The notes: a model not told the origin generated them from the sequence alone. A stretch of DNA of 64,000 nt from Pomphorhynchus laevis (GCA_012934845.2 WNNJ02001739.1:62001-126000), one strand, 5' to 3'. Shown: positions 1-12,692, numbered from the stretch's first letter. Made by a program: numbers and translations.

Positions 1-1030
1 AGTATTAGCTTTTTAAGAATAATAGTATTTTTATATTATACTCATTATAATAACACGCATAAATACATAATACTGTTGTTTTTGTAAATTTATAAATAAT
101 GATGTATTTATTTCATTTATATTTCAATATTTTAATGTGTTATTTTTATATTCATATCTAGATATATTTTATCAAGAATTAATTATATTCTTTTTTTTAT
201 AAATTCATATATTTAATCTTTATTATAGGTTACAACTGTTTAGTTTGGGTTATTTAAATATCCAAATTAAAATATATTAAAATATTTTAATTTTTAAATA
301 TAAAAATTATATATAGTTATATATAGTTGGGTTATACATCTAGATATATACCATCTTTATCAACAATATTGGTTTTATTTAGATTAATATCAATAAGATT
401 AATCCATAATTATTAAAATTTTATTATTTTATAAGAATAAAACCAACTGAATAAATTTGTTTATCGTTTGAACAAATCACTTTAATTCATCATATTAATA
501 TACACATAAATCAAGTAAACATAAAATCTATAAAATGATTATTTTATATTATTAATTAATGATAATGATTATTATTATCAATATTATTTTTATTAAGATA
601 AATTTTAAGATTCAAAATATTATATAAGATATATTTATAATATTATTAAGGATTTAGAAAAATGTTTATATATTCAATTCATATATTTAAATAATTTGTT
701 TAAAACATATTAATTGTAAATTTTTATGCTACATTTATAAAATGATTGTTATATATTATTTATATTATTATCAATATTATTTTTATTACATTTATATATT
801 ATATTTAATTGTTTACTTAATACTTCATTTTTAGCAACTTAAAATTGTAAATTTTATTATTTTTTCTTTCTCTGTCGCAAACTTTGCATTTGAGTTTACT
901 TATTTTTTACATTTGTTCTTATTTGCGTTGTTTTGAATATTATTTTCTCTTTAGCATCCGGATTAATGGCAATCAATGCGATGGTGCTGATCCCGAATTA
1001 TGTGTTATAAGGCGTTAAAGAATTTTCGGT
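1..1030. other. AT-rich DNA without a recognised gene
   Basis: Very AT-rich sequence with no long open frame and no family I recognise. Short stretches rich in TATA and ATTATT recur, but no unit repeats cleanly. It could be intron or intergenic DNA. Confidence 0.6.
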
Positions 1031-1035
1031 TCTTG

Positions 1036-2054
1036 ATTTTCGTGGAATAGGTTTTTGTTTTACAGTTCGAACAGGTTAAGTCAATAGTCCACATTTCTTG
1101 ATATAAAAAAAAACTATTTTTTCTATCGATTCATATTTAAAGAATAATAAACAATACTTAGTTTGTTAAAATTCAATTATTTCAAGCCTTACAAATCCAG
1201 AAATGTTGTTAAAAGTTAATTTAATCCAATAAACCAATTTTGTTAAACGACGCAGACGTTTAACAAAATTGCGTGCATATGCTTGCCTGCATATGCGCAG
1301 ACGACATATGCAGGCAAGCTGTTCCACGTTTCGTTGATTATGTCACAGATCATAGCACAATTCGTATTTGGACGGAGTAAATTTAAAGCAAATACTATCA
1401 AATAACTTTACAGGATCAAATACACACATTAATATAAATTTAATGTATTTAAATTCATTATTGCATACCACTCAACAAAAACAAAATTCTAGAATATAGC
1501 ACGCGCACAGTTGCTGAGCTGTTCAACAAGAGCAGTTATTGCAATGTCATTACATATAAGAAAATATAGATATCGACTTTCACAACTATACTCTCTTCGC
1601 AACGAGTATTGCGAATGTGTGGAAAACAATTATTGTAACCATCGATTCATAAGATTTTTTGAATTTTAATAATCGTTATTTTATTAAATTCAGATATTGA
1701 CAAACCCACATATAAAAGATTAGAAAATTTAATAAACTTTTATTTTGTTTAATTCTGAGCTTATTATGTTTGAACAAAATTTAACATTTATTTTGTTGTT
1801 GATTTGATAGAATCAAATAACTAACTCTTACTCAAGCATTTGATTTTCGTGGAATAGGTTTTTGTTTTACATTTCGAAAAGGTTAAGTCAATAGTCCACA
1901 TTTCTTGATATAAAAAACTATTTTTTTCTATCGATTCATATTTAACGAATAATAAACAATATTTAATCTGTTAAAATTCAATTATTTCAAGACTTACAAA
2001 TAAAGAAATTTTGTTAAAAATTGATTTAATTCAATAAACCAATTTTGTTAAACG
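1036..2054. repeat. Pair of ~215-bp direct repeats flanking ~590 bp
   Basis: Positions 1036-1250 and 1842-2054 are near copies. Both begin GATTTTCGTGGAATAGG and end TTTTGTTAAACG, with only scattered differences and one indel in an A run. The ~590 bp between them includes the hairpin pair at 1235-1319 and is not duplicated. The spacing fits a local duplication or the ends of an unknown element. No coding potential is visible. Confidence 0.75.
1235..1319. repeat. Two adjacent perfect hairpins
   Basis: CAATTTTGTTAAACG (1235-1249) pairs with its exact complement at 1257-1271 across the 7-nt loop ACGCAGA. Nine bases later GCTTGCCTGCATATG (1281-1295) pairs perfectly with 1305-1319 across the loop CGCAGACGA. 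Each stem has 15 bp, and both loops contain GCAGA, so the two may share an origin. Confidence 0.85.
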
Positions 2055-2910
2055 CCTTCATTATAAATTTTCATTAATGTTTAATATCCAATTAAAATAA
2101 TAATTTGCAATTTGATAGAATGACTTATAAATGAGCCTTTAAATGACTAATAATGTGCTTATAAATGACTTATAGGGAGTCGATCAATTCTTATAGTAAA
2201 GTTATTCCATTGCAAGTTAATCAAATTAATCAATTAAACGAAACAATCAAATGATAGATAACATATAATTATTTATATGTTATTATAAATATTATTTATT
2301 TAAATAATATTAAATTTAATATTTTGTGTTTATATTATTTAAGCCAACGTGTTAAAATAGAAGACAACAGGTATATTACTACTTTATCTTATTTTTCATT
2401 GTTACCAAATTTATCATGGAAACGTTATGCACATTTGCCCTTAATTGGTTTGTTATCTTAAATAATTACCTAATGTGGATTTATAAGAATGTGAGGATGT
2501 ATATGAATGGCGATCAATTACGAATTAGATTAATAGTAAAGATGTATATGTAATGATAAATAGTAAGTAAACACGACAGCTAGCAGAATTCATAAGAAAT
2601 ACAATTAGCAGAATTAAAACGAAATAGAATAAGCAGAATAAAAACGAAATATAAAAAATGAAAAATATTTGGAACCAAATAAAATCAAATAAAGTCAGAA
2701 TAAAAATGTTTAAGACAATTCGAACATGTTTCAGTTATAATAATAGCGTAATAGCATAATAATTCAACAAATTCTGTATTTATATTTTTCCTGAATTCAC
2801 TTAGATGACAAAAATATTAATTTCAACAAGTGCATATATGGCTTAATATGTGGGACCTGATATTTTTGAGTACCTGAATGATTCTGGAAGATATTGAGTG
2901 GGATACTTTA
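2055..2910. other. AT-rich DNA without a recognised gene
   Basis: No open frame of note and no recognised repeat. Around 2580-2670 the motif GCAGAATTNA(T/A)AA recurs a few times as a loose short tandem pattern. Confidence 0.5.
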
Positions 2911-2914
2911 TTTA

Positions 2915-3090
2915 CCAAATCGACAAAGAAATTATCCCACTGGAATGAACTTTTCTCCGGGGTTATGCAGGTTACCAATCAATTTTAGACAAAGCAATTC
3001 AATTAAAAACGTCAAATTTAAAATAAAATTTGTTAAATTATCAAATCGAACGGATTCAATGACGGGCATAATAAGCTTGGGTATTGCGCT
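2915..3090 (+). pseudogene. LINE endonuclease (EEP) scrap, LINE-B type
   Basis: A frame here reads IIPLE then TFLRGYAGYQSILDKA, with stops. The LINE endonuclease on the minus strand at 43922-44464 reads IIPLEETFLRNHSDYQSILD at the matching place. The neighbouring frame continues NVKFKIKF, against NVKFKIKW in that copy. This is a short, stop-ridden remnant of the C-terminal part of an exonuclease-endonuclease-phosphatase domain from the same LINE family. Confidence 0.6.
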
Positions 3091-3099
3091 TTGAAGGAA

Positions 3100-4235
3100 T
3101 AAATGGTCAAAAAACTAGATTTCAAACAATCAAGACTGGTATACAGGCTTACGACAAAGAATTCCAAGTTCTCTTAAACAAAATTCTCCAGGTTCTTTTT
3201 ATATTTTTGTTGAATTCTTATGAATAACTTTCAACAAGTGCATATACGCCGATTGGTGCAATACAAACGACTTACTTTAAATGTAAATTTATAATAATTA
3301 CTGAATTTGATTCCTGTCATATCCTTGTGACACCAAAATTGATCCAATCAACAATTTCAATTCGGAACAATCAAAATAATATCATCACACAATAGAGATA
3401 TGATTGTAATGGTAGGTAATAATCTTCGACAGATGCAGCCTTTTAGTTAAAAAGAAATGGTAACTTGAACAGCTCACATTTTGGTGATTCAGGAATACAA
3501 TATATCCAGTTAGCATTGGTAAACAGGCAACATATTTACAAAGATGCAACTACACGTTCTTAGATAGTGTCACTATCTGAGATTATTCCAGTAATTTTAT
3601 TCTTGAGATTAATGAATCAAGTTATACAGTGAAATAATCGGTTCAATGTTCAAATGTTCTGTAATAATGCCAAACGGACTAACTCTGCAACCTAACTAAG
3701 AGAAAATGCTGCAAGCACAAAGTAGGGTTGTGATACATGACGCGAAAGTTAACCTTGTTGGTATGAAAGCCTTTGACGTGCTTAATCATAAAATCATTAA
3801 AAATGTTTGTTTTAATTTAAAAAAACAAAACATCATTTGCATGAACTTTACCAAAAATGTTTTAGTCACAAAGCCGGCGCAGCTACAAAAATGTTTTAGT
3901 CACAAATATGCTTTATTCACAAAGCCGGCGCAGCTAACAAACTGGAAAAGACAATATAAGAAGATAGCGAATAAATTCATGTTTGTAGAGTGTTGATAGC
4001 GAATTATGTTTAATTTATAAATAATTTAATATACACCCACTCGGTTCTGAAGACACTGATCACATTTATTTATAAATATTTATGATTTATAATCTAATTA
4101 TTTTATTTTTTTATCATTGTTATATTTATAAATAATTTAATATACGCAGACTAGTTACCTGATCTAATTTCTTTGCTGCGTTATAAGTGTCCATTTTTAT
4201 AAAAAAATAAAAAATACAAGACAGGACAAAAATGT
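3100..4235. other. Unassigned AT-rich DNA with one 96-codon frame
   Basis: The only notable frame is 3706-3996 (+), 96 codons, rich in K, N and F, with no family I recognise. It contains an 18-bp repeat CACAAAGCCGGCGCAGCT at 3867-3884 and 3918-3935, part of a local ~50-bp duplication, so the frame may be chance. The stretch near 4140-4175 weakly resembles the 3' tail of the Naiad-type elements seen at 30.6 and 39.7 kb. Confidence 0.4.
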
Positions 4236-4239
4236 TTTA

Positions 4240-5105
4240 ACAATTTTATTTAGTTCCATCTATACTAAGGAAAATTTCACATTTGTTTCAAATTTAAGGT
4301 GTATTGATTTTAACATTTATTTTTATTAGCTATTCTACCATGATTTATATCTGAGTTAAACATTCTATATGTTATAAAGAAATAAAATATTAAATAGATA
4401 TAGTTTTACTTATTTCAGGGAGTTTAACATTTTAAATGGGCGCCGTTATAATGCTTTTCTACTGCTTCTTTCGTAATTTTTCATTCAACATTTTAACTAA
4501 TGTTTTTGTAATTTAAATTACGTGTGTATACATTCATGTAATGTTTTATTATTTTCCTTGCTTCTTTAAAAGTTTTTTTTGGCTTTTTTGTTTTACTATA
4601 AGCAGAAATATAAAATATGACTAAGTACATATCACGGTTTTATTCAGTTTCATTTAAACTAAGGAAAACATGGCATTTATTAAAGCAAGCTATTCATTTA
4701 TTTCAGATGTAAGGTGCATTTACGTTAACATTTCTATTTAAATTAGATACTCCACCATGAATCATATTTGAGTTCATCATTCAGAATGTTATAAAAGAGG
4801 TAAACTTTTAAATGCACAAAGTTTTACTTATTTCAAGGAGTACACCTGCAGACATTACCAAACAGCCGTAAGTTTAAGAATCATGTCACTGGATAAAACT
4901 TTATAGTTTTATTGTTACGCATATTGTTAATAAATAAATCAATTTAACAATTTTTTATATAACGATAAGGTGCATTAACTTTGGAATTTCAATTTTAATT
5001 TGCTACTCCACCATGAATCATATTTGAGTTGATCATTCAGAATGTTTTAAAAGAGATGGAATTTTAAATGCACAAAGATTTACTTATTTCAATGAGTATA
5101 ACTAC
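4240..5105. repeat. Three diverged tandem copies of a ~200-bp non-coding unit
   Basis: Units at about 4240-4435, 4630-4850 and 4965-5105 share a block order. First comes a TTTA(T)TTCAGTTCCAT-like start with ACTAAGGAAAA (first two copies), then AAGGTGCATT, then TACTCCACCATGAATCAT, and finally TTTTACTTATTTCA(A/G)GGAGT. Divergence is considerable, most of all in the first copy, so the array is old. No coding potential was seen. Confidence 0.7.
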
Positions 5106-6270
5106 ATAAATTCACAAGGAACGGTAATTTTAAGTATAATGTCACTGTATGAAAGTAGATATTGTTATATTATTTACCATATTAATGCTAATATATTTCT
5201 TTATTTATGTTGATTTTATATTATTAATAACCAAATCACTATTGATCGTGGAGTTCAGCTGATACATGACTGCCGTATAGTCGCCAGAATTTTAGAATAG
5301 ATACTATTCTCTCTTTAACTGGTTAAAGGCATCACACTATATCAATCAGATCAGCAATCTCAGTATACGTATTTTACACTCTATAAATGAAAAATAACGT
5401 TAAATAATAAATAATTATAAGATTTTATACAATTTATTTTATATAACGATAAAATTTAATTAAAATTTAAAATAAAAATTTCAAGTTTTATGAACTAATT
5501 TTCAAATAATATACTATAGATAAGGTCGTATATAGACATTGTAGTAATTATAACGTTTACATTTATATCGATTTCCGAATATAAGATTAATTAATTTTTC
5601 TAATGCATTTTTAAAACACTTAAAATAAACAAATTTAAATAAGCTCTACACCAGTTACTTCAATGCTACCCTAAATTGATTTTAAAGTCAAAAATGCAAA
5701 AATACATTATTAAATTTTTCTCACTCTGGGTAATGATTTATTGTCTTTTTGACAAGCAATCGCTGATTGTTTAACTATGCAGTAAAACTAAAAGATGTAC
5801 AGAATATATCAATTATTTAAAAGAAGTTAAAAAAATACTTAAATACGGAAAGGAACAAGATGTGTTTCGAATGTGATTTAAACGTCTGAATGGATAAATT
5901 ACAGCCTATTTTAAGAGTATTAATAAAAGAGGTTTTTATCGAGACATTAACATTGAATTAGCATTTATTAAAATGATTATTAACTCTCTGCAAATATGAT
6001 ATTTTCAAATGTTTAAGAAACATTTTATGTGAACATTTATGCCTAACAAGAATTATAATATTGCATACTAGAATTTTAAAAACTGCTATAGCTGCTATAC
6101 TGCATTAAAGCAGTACAAAAAAGACTCTATATCAAAGTGTGAGCACGAAAATATAAAGTAGCATTAGGCATTATTGTAATAATAATGATTTTCTTAACTA
6201 ATACAACCGTCCGACATATAAATCCAACACAAACATGAATCAACAGAACCTTTTCTTTATTCTGTCACCG
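5106..6270. other. AT-rich DNA without a recognised gene
   Basis: Nothing identifiable: no long frame, no recognisable domain and no clear repeat on either strand. Confidence 0.5.
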
Positions 6271-6719
6271 CCAAATTGTCTACAGACTTCTTCTAAACTT
6301 TACTTCAGATCCAGCGGGATCCGAGCCCCCTGGCCGCACCAGCTCGCCTTCTTCCGACTGAACCATTCGGGTCTCTTACTCCCCTAAGAGTTCAGTCGAG
6401 GCAGACTCTGGTCAGTGATCTTAAAATAAGGAGCTTTAGAAACATTAGTTTTTACTCTCAGGAACGTCCTCTAGCAAAGAATACTAATCCCGAAATAGCC
6501 CAAGTACCCCCAAAGGAGTATTCGGGTTATCCCATTCAATGACAGATGCTGGTCCCTTTCCAGAGCCCACCTAGTTCTCTTCAAGATTCGTTAAAGTCTA
6601 TCCAGGTCAGATTTCGCCGACCAATTTACCGTAACGGTGAACCCTAGATATTTTACTCGACTCATGACGATGGGAAGTGGTTGAGGCTGCAAAATGGAGG
6701 AGAGTGCATAGAGTGCTAG

Positions 6720-7690
6720 TCTCTTAAGCTTTTTTAGGGCCGCGGCGCCATGATAGAGAGTCATTTGTGTTCTCTTTGTGTTTTAAATAAAATTGGACGG
6801 TATAAGCTAGCCTTTTAATCTTAAAAAGAAACGGCTGATGTTCGACACTACATATTTGCACCTGCGAACATAAAACAAGGTTGTGGTATCATCAGCATAT
6901 ACCACGAGATGATGATCACGTTTCAAAGCTCTAAAGAGAGCAATGGAGACAGCAAGATATAAGACAACAGAAAATGGAGAGCTTTGAGGCACACCTGTAA
7001 TAGGATATAACTGACGTGCATCATGGTCGTCTTCGTAATAGAACCGCTTGGTGTACAGTAATATCTCCACTCTGCTAGCAATTCTCGCAGACAGCCAGAG
7101 GGACCTGATAGATGAGATAACAAAGGGAATGGAGATGCGGACAAATGCAGCGAAAAAGTAAAAAAAACACCCACTGCATGCTGATGACTGTTATCCCTAC
7201 AAACCTGATGCACTTCACCAATTGCTGAATGGACAGAGTGTCCTTTGACAAACTCATGAAAACTTATTGGATTAAGTTACGCCTACTTGAAAGGTCGCGG
7301 ATTCTACACGCAAGCGCTTTTTCGTAGATGGATATGAGAGAATTTTGAATCGAAATGGGCGGCAGGTCTTTGGGACATGAAACCGATTTCTTCTAAGGTA
7401 AAAATATATGTCGAATGCAATTGATGCCGGATACATCGGGTAGTGAGGCTAAAAGTATTGTGACGGCCACTTCTCTTCTTTGATCGGCTGTCAAAAGCTA
7501 GCAAACTCGAGAAGAGAGTGGAGCAACGGATTTTGAGGTGCCCAGAAGTGGGCCCAGGAGTTAAGGATATCCGTAACAGATAATTCCCTGCTTCTAAAGT
7601 CACCACAAATAAGAATTAGCTGGGGAGAAACCTGGCTTTGATAATTATGTAGGGCTAGTGACTCCTCAAAAACGTTGTCAAAGCCCATAC
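6720..7690 (-). pseudogene. LINE-A copy 1 reverse transcriptase region
   Basis: The downstream frame (7070-6807) reads ITGVPQSSPFSVVLYLAV, the RT motif B region (normally GVPQGSPLSPVLY), followed by YADDTTTLF, the catalytic YADD box. The frame at 7213-6923 shows the same protein shifted, so this is a frameshifted pseudogene. The order matches the RT of copy 2 (36.5-37.3 kb), where the upstream fingers are clearer. It once polymerised element cDNA at the target site. Confidence 0.85.
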
Positions 7691-8140
7691 TACCTATCCA
7701 ACCCGAAGCTATCTCCCGCCAGCAGACAAACTTCTGTTTCTTGAATATCTTCTAAAAGAAAGCCTGAGAGGGATTAAAACGAGCAATACTCGTCCTGTCC
7801 CTACTCGGCTAGAGCCTCTATCTAGAACTCCAGTATTCATTCGAGAGAACCTGCCAGAAGGAAGCAGAGAGATTGGGAAGGTGTAGCATTTTTGCTATGA
7901 CCTTTAGTTTTGTTAGAGTTGGATTGTAATGCGACCTCTATAGGTAGTCGAAAGGATCCTGGTAGCTTGCGGAGTGAGGTACCTACTTAATTCGGTCAAG
8001 CTCACATTCCCTTTGATGGAGAAGTGTGGGATAGCTGCCTGAAAGAAGGCCACTCTGATAGGATTAAAGTGAAACCTCTTTCTAAGCAACGTGTCTTCTT
8101 CTAGCTGCCAGCGTATTAAGTCATGAGAAGTGGTCAGTTG

Positions 8141-8802
8141 TTAATGCGACTGCTCAGTGAAGATGAATTTTAACAACCACGTCCTATGAAGCAGTAATAT
8201 GTCAATGATTGAGTTTGTTTTTGAGCAATGAAAGGTAGGGTAAGGTGGTTTGTGAACTAGATAATTGTTCCTGACTCTGCAGAGTGCTGCATTTATCCAA
8301 CGACCAGTGCTGTCGTTGAAGACACCGAGTAACATGGCATAGCATCTACTTAGAATACGGTCCAGGAGGTCACGGTTCTTATGGATCTCCCCTGGGTGAA
8401 TGTAGAAATTGGCTATACTGATGCGTTTACAGTTCTTACAAAGTGAAATCGCTAAACAAGAATAGTTTAGTAGGAGAGAATCTTAAAGAGCTCTTTACTA
8501 GCGTTATAAGACCTTGGGATGAAGACGAGTAAGGTTGGGGTAGTGTACAGAGTAAAGTGGGTGATTATATGCTTAGGGATAAATCGAGCAATGTCTTGAG
8601 GGAGACGAATAGACCTATTCTCATGAAGGACTATAACATCAGCATCTCTACCAGATAGAAGCCTAAGGGCAGAAACACCTCCCGGATTCCAGTAAATAAT
8701 ATTAAGTGAAAAGGGCTTCCAATTACTTCTCATTGCGATGGTAGACCAGAGTGAAACGCCTAAACTCAGTTGGCACCAATAATAAAAAGGTCGGCCTTCC
8801 AA
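8141..8802 (-). pseudogene. LINE-A copy 1 EEP (AP-like) endonuclease
   Basis: The upstream frame (8802-8467) holds NIIYWNPGGVSALRLL and then DADVIVLHENRSIRLP, matching the N-terminal strands and catalytic Glu region of LINE AP-like endonucleases (IIQWNANG...DIILLQET). The frame 8335-8141 reads GVFNDSTGRWINAALC and later SIIDILLLH, matching the GDFN and D-containing C-terminal motifs. Such domains nick the target strand to prime reverse transcription. Frames are broken, so it is inactive. Confidence 0.8.
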
Positions 8803-9119
8803 CTAGACACAACAGAGGAGGTCCCTACCCCACGAGCAATGTCTTAATTTCCCTGAGGGGCCGCCACTACCAATGATCTAATTATTTTACCATTTTTGAC
8901 AGGAGGCACGATGTGAGCAGATGCACACCTCTTCTTCAACTCAGAACTGGAGATACTGAAATTTCTGGTGTCTTAAACAGCAACGAGAGCTGTTGGCAAT
9001 AAATGTCTCAATTTGCTTCAAAGTGGATTAACGATTAGAGTCAATCAATCGAATAATATCCAAGTCTGATAGTATTTTGCTCGCTTCCACGAAGCCCATG
9101 GACTTGGCCTGGGATAAGA

Positions 9120-9720
9120 TATAACGTAATTTGTACTGCTTGAAGTGAGTAGACTTCTTTTTAAGGCCGGATGTGCTCCACCACAGTTGGAGCACTTCAA
9201 TGGATCACTACATTTCCCTCTAATTTGCAGGCAACCTCAGATTCCACATACACCACAGAATATGGCAACTGAAAACCTGACCCCCATGTTGCTAGTTGTG
9301 AGATATGTGAGATTATCGTTGTCAATTCAAGAGAATTTTAGATTATGACCAGTAGAGGTTTGCAGGCGGATATTGTAAGGCATTCTGCTACGTCAAAAGA
9401 AGAGGAGCAGAAGGCAATTGGAAGTGGAAAGCCGTTTCTTTTCATTACAAAGCGAGCCTTGGTGATATTATAAAGACTTTCCAGGGCCAGTGTATCTGAC
9501 ACATCCAAGTGAGGCGGGATGTTCGAGGTATTTTAAGTGGCCTGAATAGGCTTGAAAGAAAAACCTCCGAGATGCGCCAAATCCTTTTTAAATATTGAGT
9601 ACAGGAAATCGCGAGGTCGGAGGATACGAATGAAATGTTTACAACTGTCTCATAATAACGGATTGAGTTGAGTAATATTATGTTCTTTAGTTTTATCTTA
9701 AATTTCCTTAGAAACACATT
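9120..9720 (-). pseudogene. LINE-A copy 1 ORF1 remnant: RRM-like domain plus CCHC knuckles
   Basis: The frame 9717-9445 contains NSIRYYETVVNISFVSSDLA, which aligns with NSIRYFESELRLSFVTSDLA in copy 2 (37400-37879) and with NSVRKF...AFLTNDL at 26873-27067. Downstream at 9310-9130 a minus-strand frame reads KCSNCGGAHPA, a CCHC zinc knuckle. This layout is the nucleic-acid-binding ORF1 protein of Jockey/I-group LINEs. Several frame breaks. Confidence 0.7.
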
Positions 9721-10143
9721 AAAGATGTTTTGACGCTCCAGGGGAGATTTGAGTTTAATGCCCTTTAGATTTCATAATTTTGGTACTGGGGGAGTTCCCC
9801 ATGTATCTCTTGAGAAACAGATAACAAAACTTCACTAACCGGCTCTTTAGATTTTGATACAATAGAATATTCTTGAGCTGGAACAACTGTACTTACCCTT
9901 GAGTTTGTAAGATTTTTTGAGTTCTTTGATCGCTCCTAAACACTTTTTACATTGCGAAAATAATGCACTATTGTATCAGCAGCAGATGTAACATTTCTTC
10001 TCTTCAGTAGCTGAGGCAATATTCACGCTTGTTGTGGATATAATTGAGATTATATCCTCTTTCAATGATATCTTCTAAACGTTGACTGCTCCTGCAGTGG
10101 TGGTTCTTTTGATTCACTTGGTATTGCGGTTTCTGAGATTGTA

Positions 10144-10300
10144 AGGTTGTTCGGAAAATGAACGACTTAATTGATCTCTTGATGCTGACTTTCGTTGTTT
10201 TCTTTGCTAAGTAACTTAAGCTTGTATTAATTCTGAGTATGTACTCGTGATCTGTATTGTACTCATTTTGAATTAGAATTAGTTTTAATTGGACATCCTG
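10144..10300. repeat. Dispersed ~150-bp repeat, copy 1
   Basis: Matches 12693-12840 closely, from GGTTGTTCGGAAAATGAACG through TCTGTATTGTACTCATTTTG. It overlaps a 100-codon minus-strand frame (10306-10004), rich in K, I and N, of unknown type. Both copies abut retroelement remains, so this is probably an untranslated or N-terminal part of one of them. Confidence 0.75.
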
Positions 10301-10599
10301 TTCCATTTACGTTTCTCATTTAATTTACATATATTTTGAAAAACTTACCCTAAGCTCCAATAAATACAATCATTGGGCCCTATATTTTAATGAGTATTCA
10401 TTTGGTCGAGCGCTTTGGTCTCGAATCGAGTATCTAAACATCATACCCTTCGAAAACTAAGTACGGTTCGACATATCTGTTAAGAATTATAGCTTATTAC
10501 TCTAGGTTTGTACCTCGCTTCCAAGAATTATGTAAACCTATCATCGAGCTCACTAAAATTAAAAGTTTTAATTGGAAACATATACACGATGAGGCATGT

Positions 10600-11760
10600 G
10601 CTTGAATTAAATGTTTCTTGCAAATTTTTTCTTGTGAGTCTTGGCTAATCGTGTTGACTTGTGATGTCAATTATTTAGGAATCGGGACAGTTCTATGTCA
10701 TTTGACGAAACAGGGAATTTTACAACTAATTTATTTTGCCTCGTGAGTTTACAGCAGTACAAAATTATTTAGTTATTGACAAGGAAGCACTGACAATTTA
10801 TACCGCGGTTAAACGTTTTCATTTATCCTTATACGGACGAACGTTTCAAATATGGACTGACCACAAACCACTTTCTGCTATATTCGGTTATCAGCGGAAT
10901 CTAAGAATGTTGACAAATAGACAGCTTATTCGATGGTCTTTAAGTTTATTCGACTAATAATGCAGAATAAAACACGTTTTAGGAAAAAAGGAATATTTAC
11001 GCTGATGCGCTATTTCCGAATTTCCAAAACATTAACGATTATCAATAATATGACGAGGTGACATTCATTTAATACCACAAGGTTGGAAACCTCGAATTAT
11101 CAAATGGCATTATTCGTAACGACTCACTGCGAGATGAACAATTTAAAAGAATCATCAAATATATAAGATATGGTTGGCCAACACAAATCAGGAATGAAAG
11201 TAAGCTTCCCTGGCAGTGACGCCACAAACTTTCGTATGAGAATAACATATTAATGTGGATTCAACTGATGATTATTCCTAAGCGTCTACGAAGACAAGTA
11301 TTATTAATTCTTTACCTAGGACATCCAGGAATCGAAGACGCGAAAACAAGCTTTTGTTATTATGTTTGGTGACCATATATTTATCAAGATATTTATGAGT
11401 ATGTATCCATGGCGTCGCTCGCAGGAACTAGCCCGCGACGGCATGGGAAAGTGCGAAACATTGATGTAGCTGGTTCAATAAGCTCAAGGACAATATGCTC
11501 AAGTCGACATCACGGTCAAAGATCTCATTTCAGACAGTTTAGAATTAGAGACGATGTATGATATTTAGAGACACGTGAAAAGAGTTGGATAAAAGCTCAA
11601 ATAACTCGAAGAAACAGCCTGGTGTTGTATGAAATTTTGACAGCGCAATGCAGGAGAAGAAGTATTCATGTAAATTTCTTCAGATCCAGGACACAACTAC
11701 AGTTGGAGGAACTATCAGATGCGACGAAAAGAGAAGTTGGTCACAGTATTAGCAAGGATC
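10600..11760 (+). mobile_element. Ty3/gypsy retroelement fossil: RNase H and integrase parts
   Basis: An RNase H segment of the gypsy type lies near 10736-10957, with IDKEALTIYTAVKRF and IWTDHKPLSAIF, like the usual EKEALAIV...TDHKPL. Remains of the integrase N-terminal region follow, near 11275-11370 (IIPKRLRRQ, LGHPGIEDAK), and near 11600-11720 a C-terminal pol-like stretch (TRRNSLVLYEIL). Order and motifs identify Ty3/gypsy pol. The fossil is old, with many breaks. Confidence 0.8.
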
Positions 11761-11929
11761 AATTGAAATTGATCGGACGAAGAAAGAATAAGTGATTATG
11801 AATAAAGCCCTGCAGAAAAACTAGGAAGATCAGAAGGTCCATTAAAATTATTACGCTGTCAACGAGAATTCGTCGAATGCCAAGAACGCCCTACAATCCG
11901 TACAATTTCGGCTTGCGTTATTGAAGGAA

Positions 11930-12215
11930 GAATATGTCATGATTGTTCAGTCGCATGACAGGCATCGTTGTTGCAACCGCAATTATATGATCATTGTGCA
12001 TGCGATTATGTCTGCATTTTGTGCAAGCAGCCAAACGCACTGACTAGATTGTGACTCACTGTGTATGAATTTATACATGCACAATTATGCTGCAAAGAGC
12101 AGCCAAACGCAATGACTTGATTTCATGCATAATGTTGTATTGTTTTGAACTATATATAAACCTTTAACGTTTTGGTAAGTGGGTGCAGTATTTCAGGACA
12201 TGGTTAGATTTTGCC
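11930..12215 (+). other. Possible LTR of the adjacent gypsy fossil
   Basis: Directly downstream of the integrase remains lies non-coding DNA with internal duplication (GCAGCCAAACGCA appears twice, near 12030 and 12102) and a TATA-like box (ACTATATATAAACC near 12150). This resembles a 3' LTR promoter region. I could not find a matching 5' copy in the window, so the call rests on position and composition. Confidence 0.3.
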
Positions 12216-12690
12216 ATCATGTATGATATTATATGTCAACTTTGATATCGAGTAAGAACACTTCTCGTGATTCAGCTTCATCTTGTACTTATCAAGTACC
12301 TTTCGGAAGGCCTCTAAGTTAACATCGTGTTCCGCCATATCTCCACCAGCCACTACTATATCATCGACGTAAACAAAGGTTGCACTGAGATGGTTATCCT
12401 GGATGATGCTGGTCATGACTCGCTGAAAAGCGGCCACTGAGTTTGCAAGGCTGAACGGGATTCTCTTATACTGGCACAGTTGGCCATTGACCTCGAAGGC
12501 AGTATATACTTTTTCTGCTTTATTTAGTGAGCACTGGTAATACGCAGATTGTAAGTCTAGCTTAAAAAAGTATTTATACTTTGCTAGTTGCTTTATGAGA
12601 TCATTGATTTTTGGCATTAGAAATGCATCAGGTTCGACGTCAGGTTCGACACATTTAACCAGTTGTTCATCGTATTCATTCAGCATCTCA
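12204..12690 (-). mobile_element. Ty3/gypsy retroelement fossil: reverse transcriptase part
   Basis: A 160-codon open segment carries classic gypsy RT motifs in order: LMPKINDLIKQL, FFKLDLQSAYYQ (motif A), RIPFSLANSVAAFQRVM (motif B, usually MPFGL...PA.FQR), FVYVDDIVVAG (motif C, YVDD) and LNHEKC. It lies opposite to the fossil at 10.6-11.8 kb, so it is a different insertion. Only a fragment of pol remains. Confidence 0.88.
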
Positions 12691-12692
12691 AT

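Larger units (their letters stand above)
6280..9780 (-). mobile_element. LINE-A copy 1, nearly full-length but decayed (Jockey/R1-like)
   Basis: Reading down the minus strand, the order is ORF1 with an RNA-binding-like domain and CCHC knuckles (9720 to ~9120), the EEP endonuclease (8802-8141), a linker, reverse transcriptase (~7690-6720), then a conserved C-terminal/3' segment (~6540-6280). The same family recurs at 35.9-37.9 and 51.2-54.2 kb, with a tail at 27.5 kb. The base composition is markedly more GC-rich than the surroundings. Frames are broken many times. Order and domains fit the Jockey/R1 group of non-LTR retrotransposons; the exact clade needs a tree. Confidence 0.85.

Noticed and set aside
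3706-3996. 96-codon frame as a gene
   Set aside because: Contains a local DNA duplication, has no recognisable domain, and is of a length expected by chance.
10380-10450. tRNA-like sequence (GGTCGAGCGCTTTGG, CTCGAATCGAG)
   Set aside because: Box spacing and cloverleaf pairing fail; no acceptor stem.
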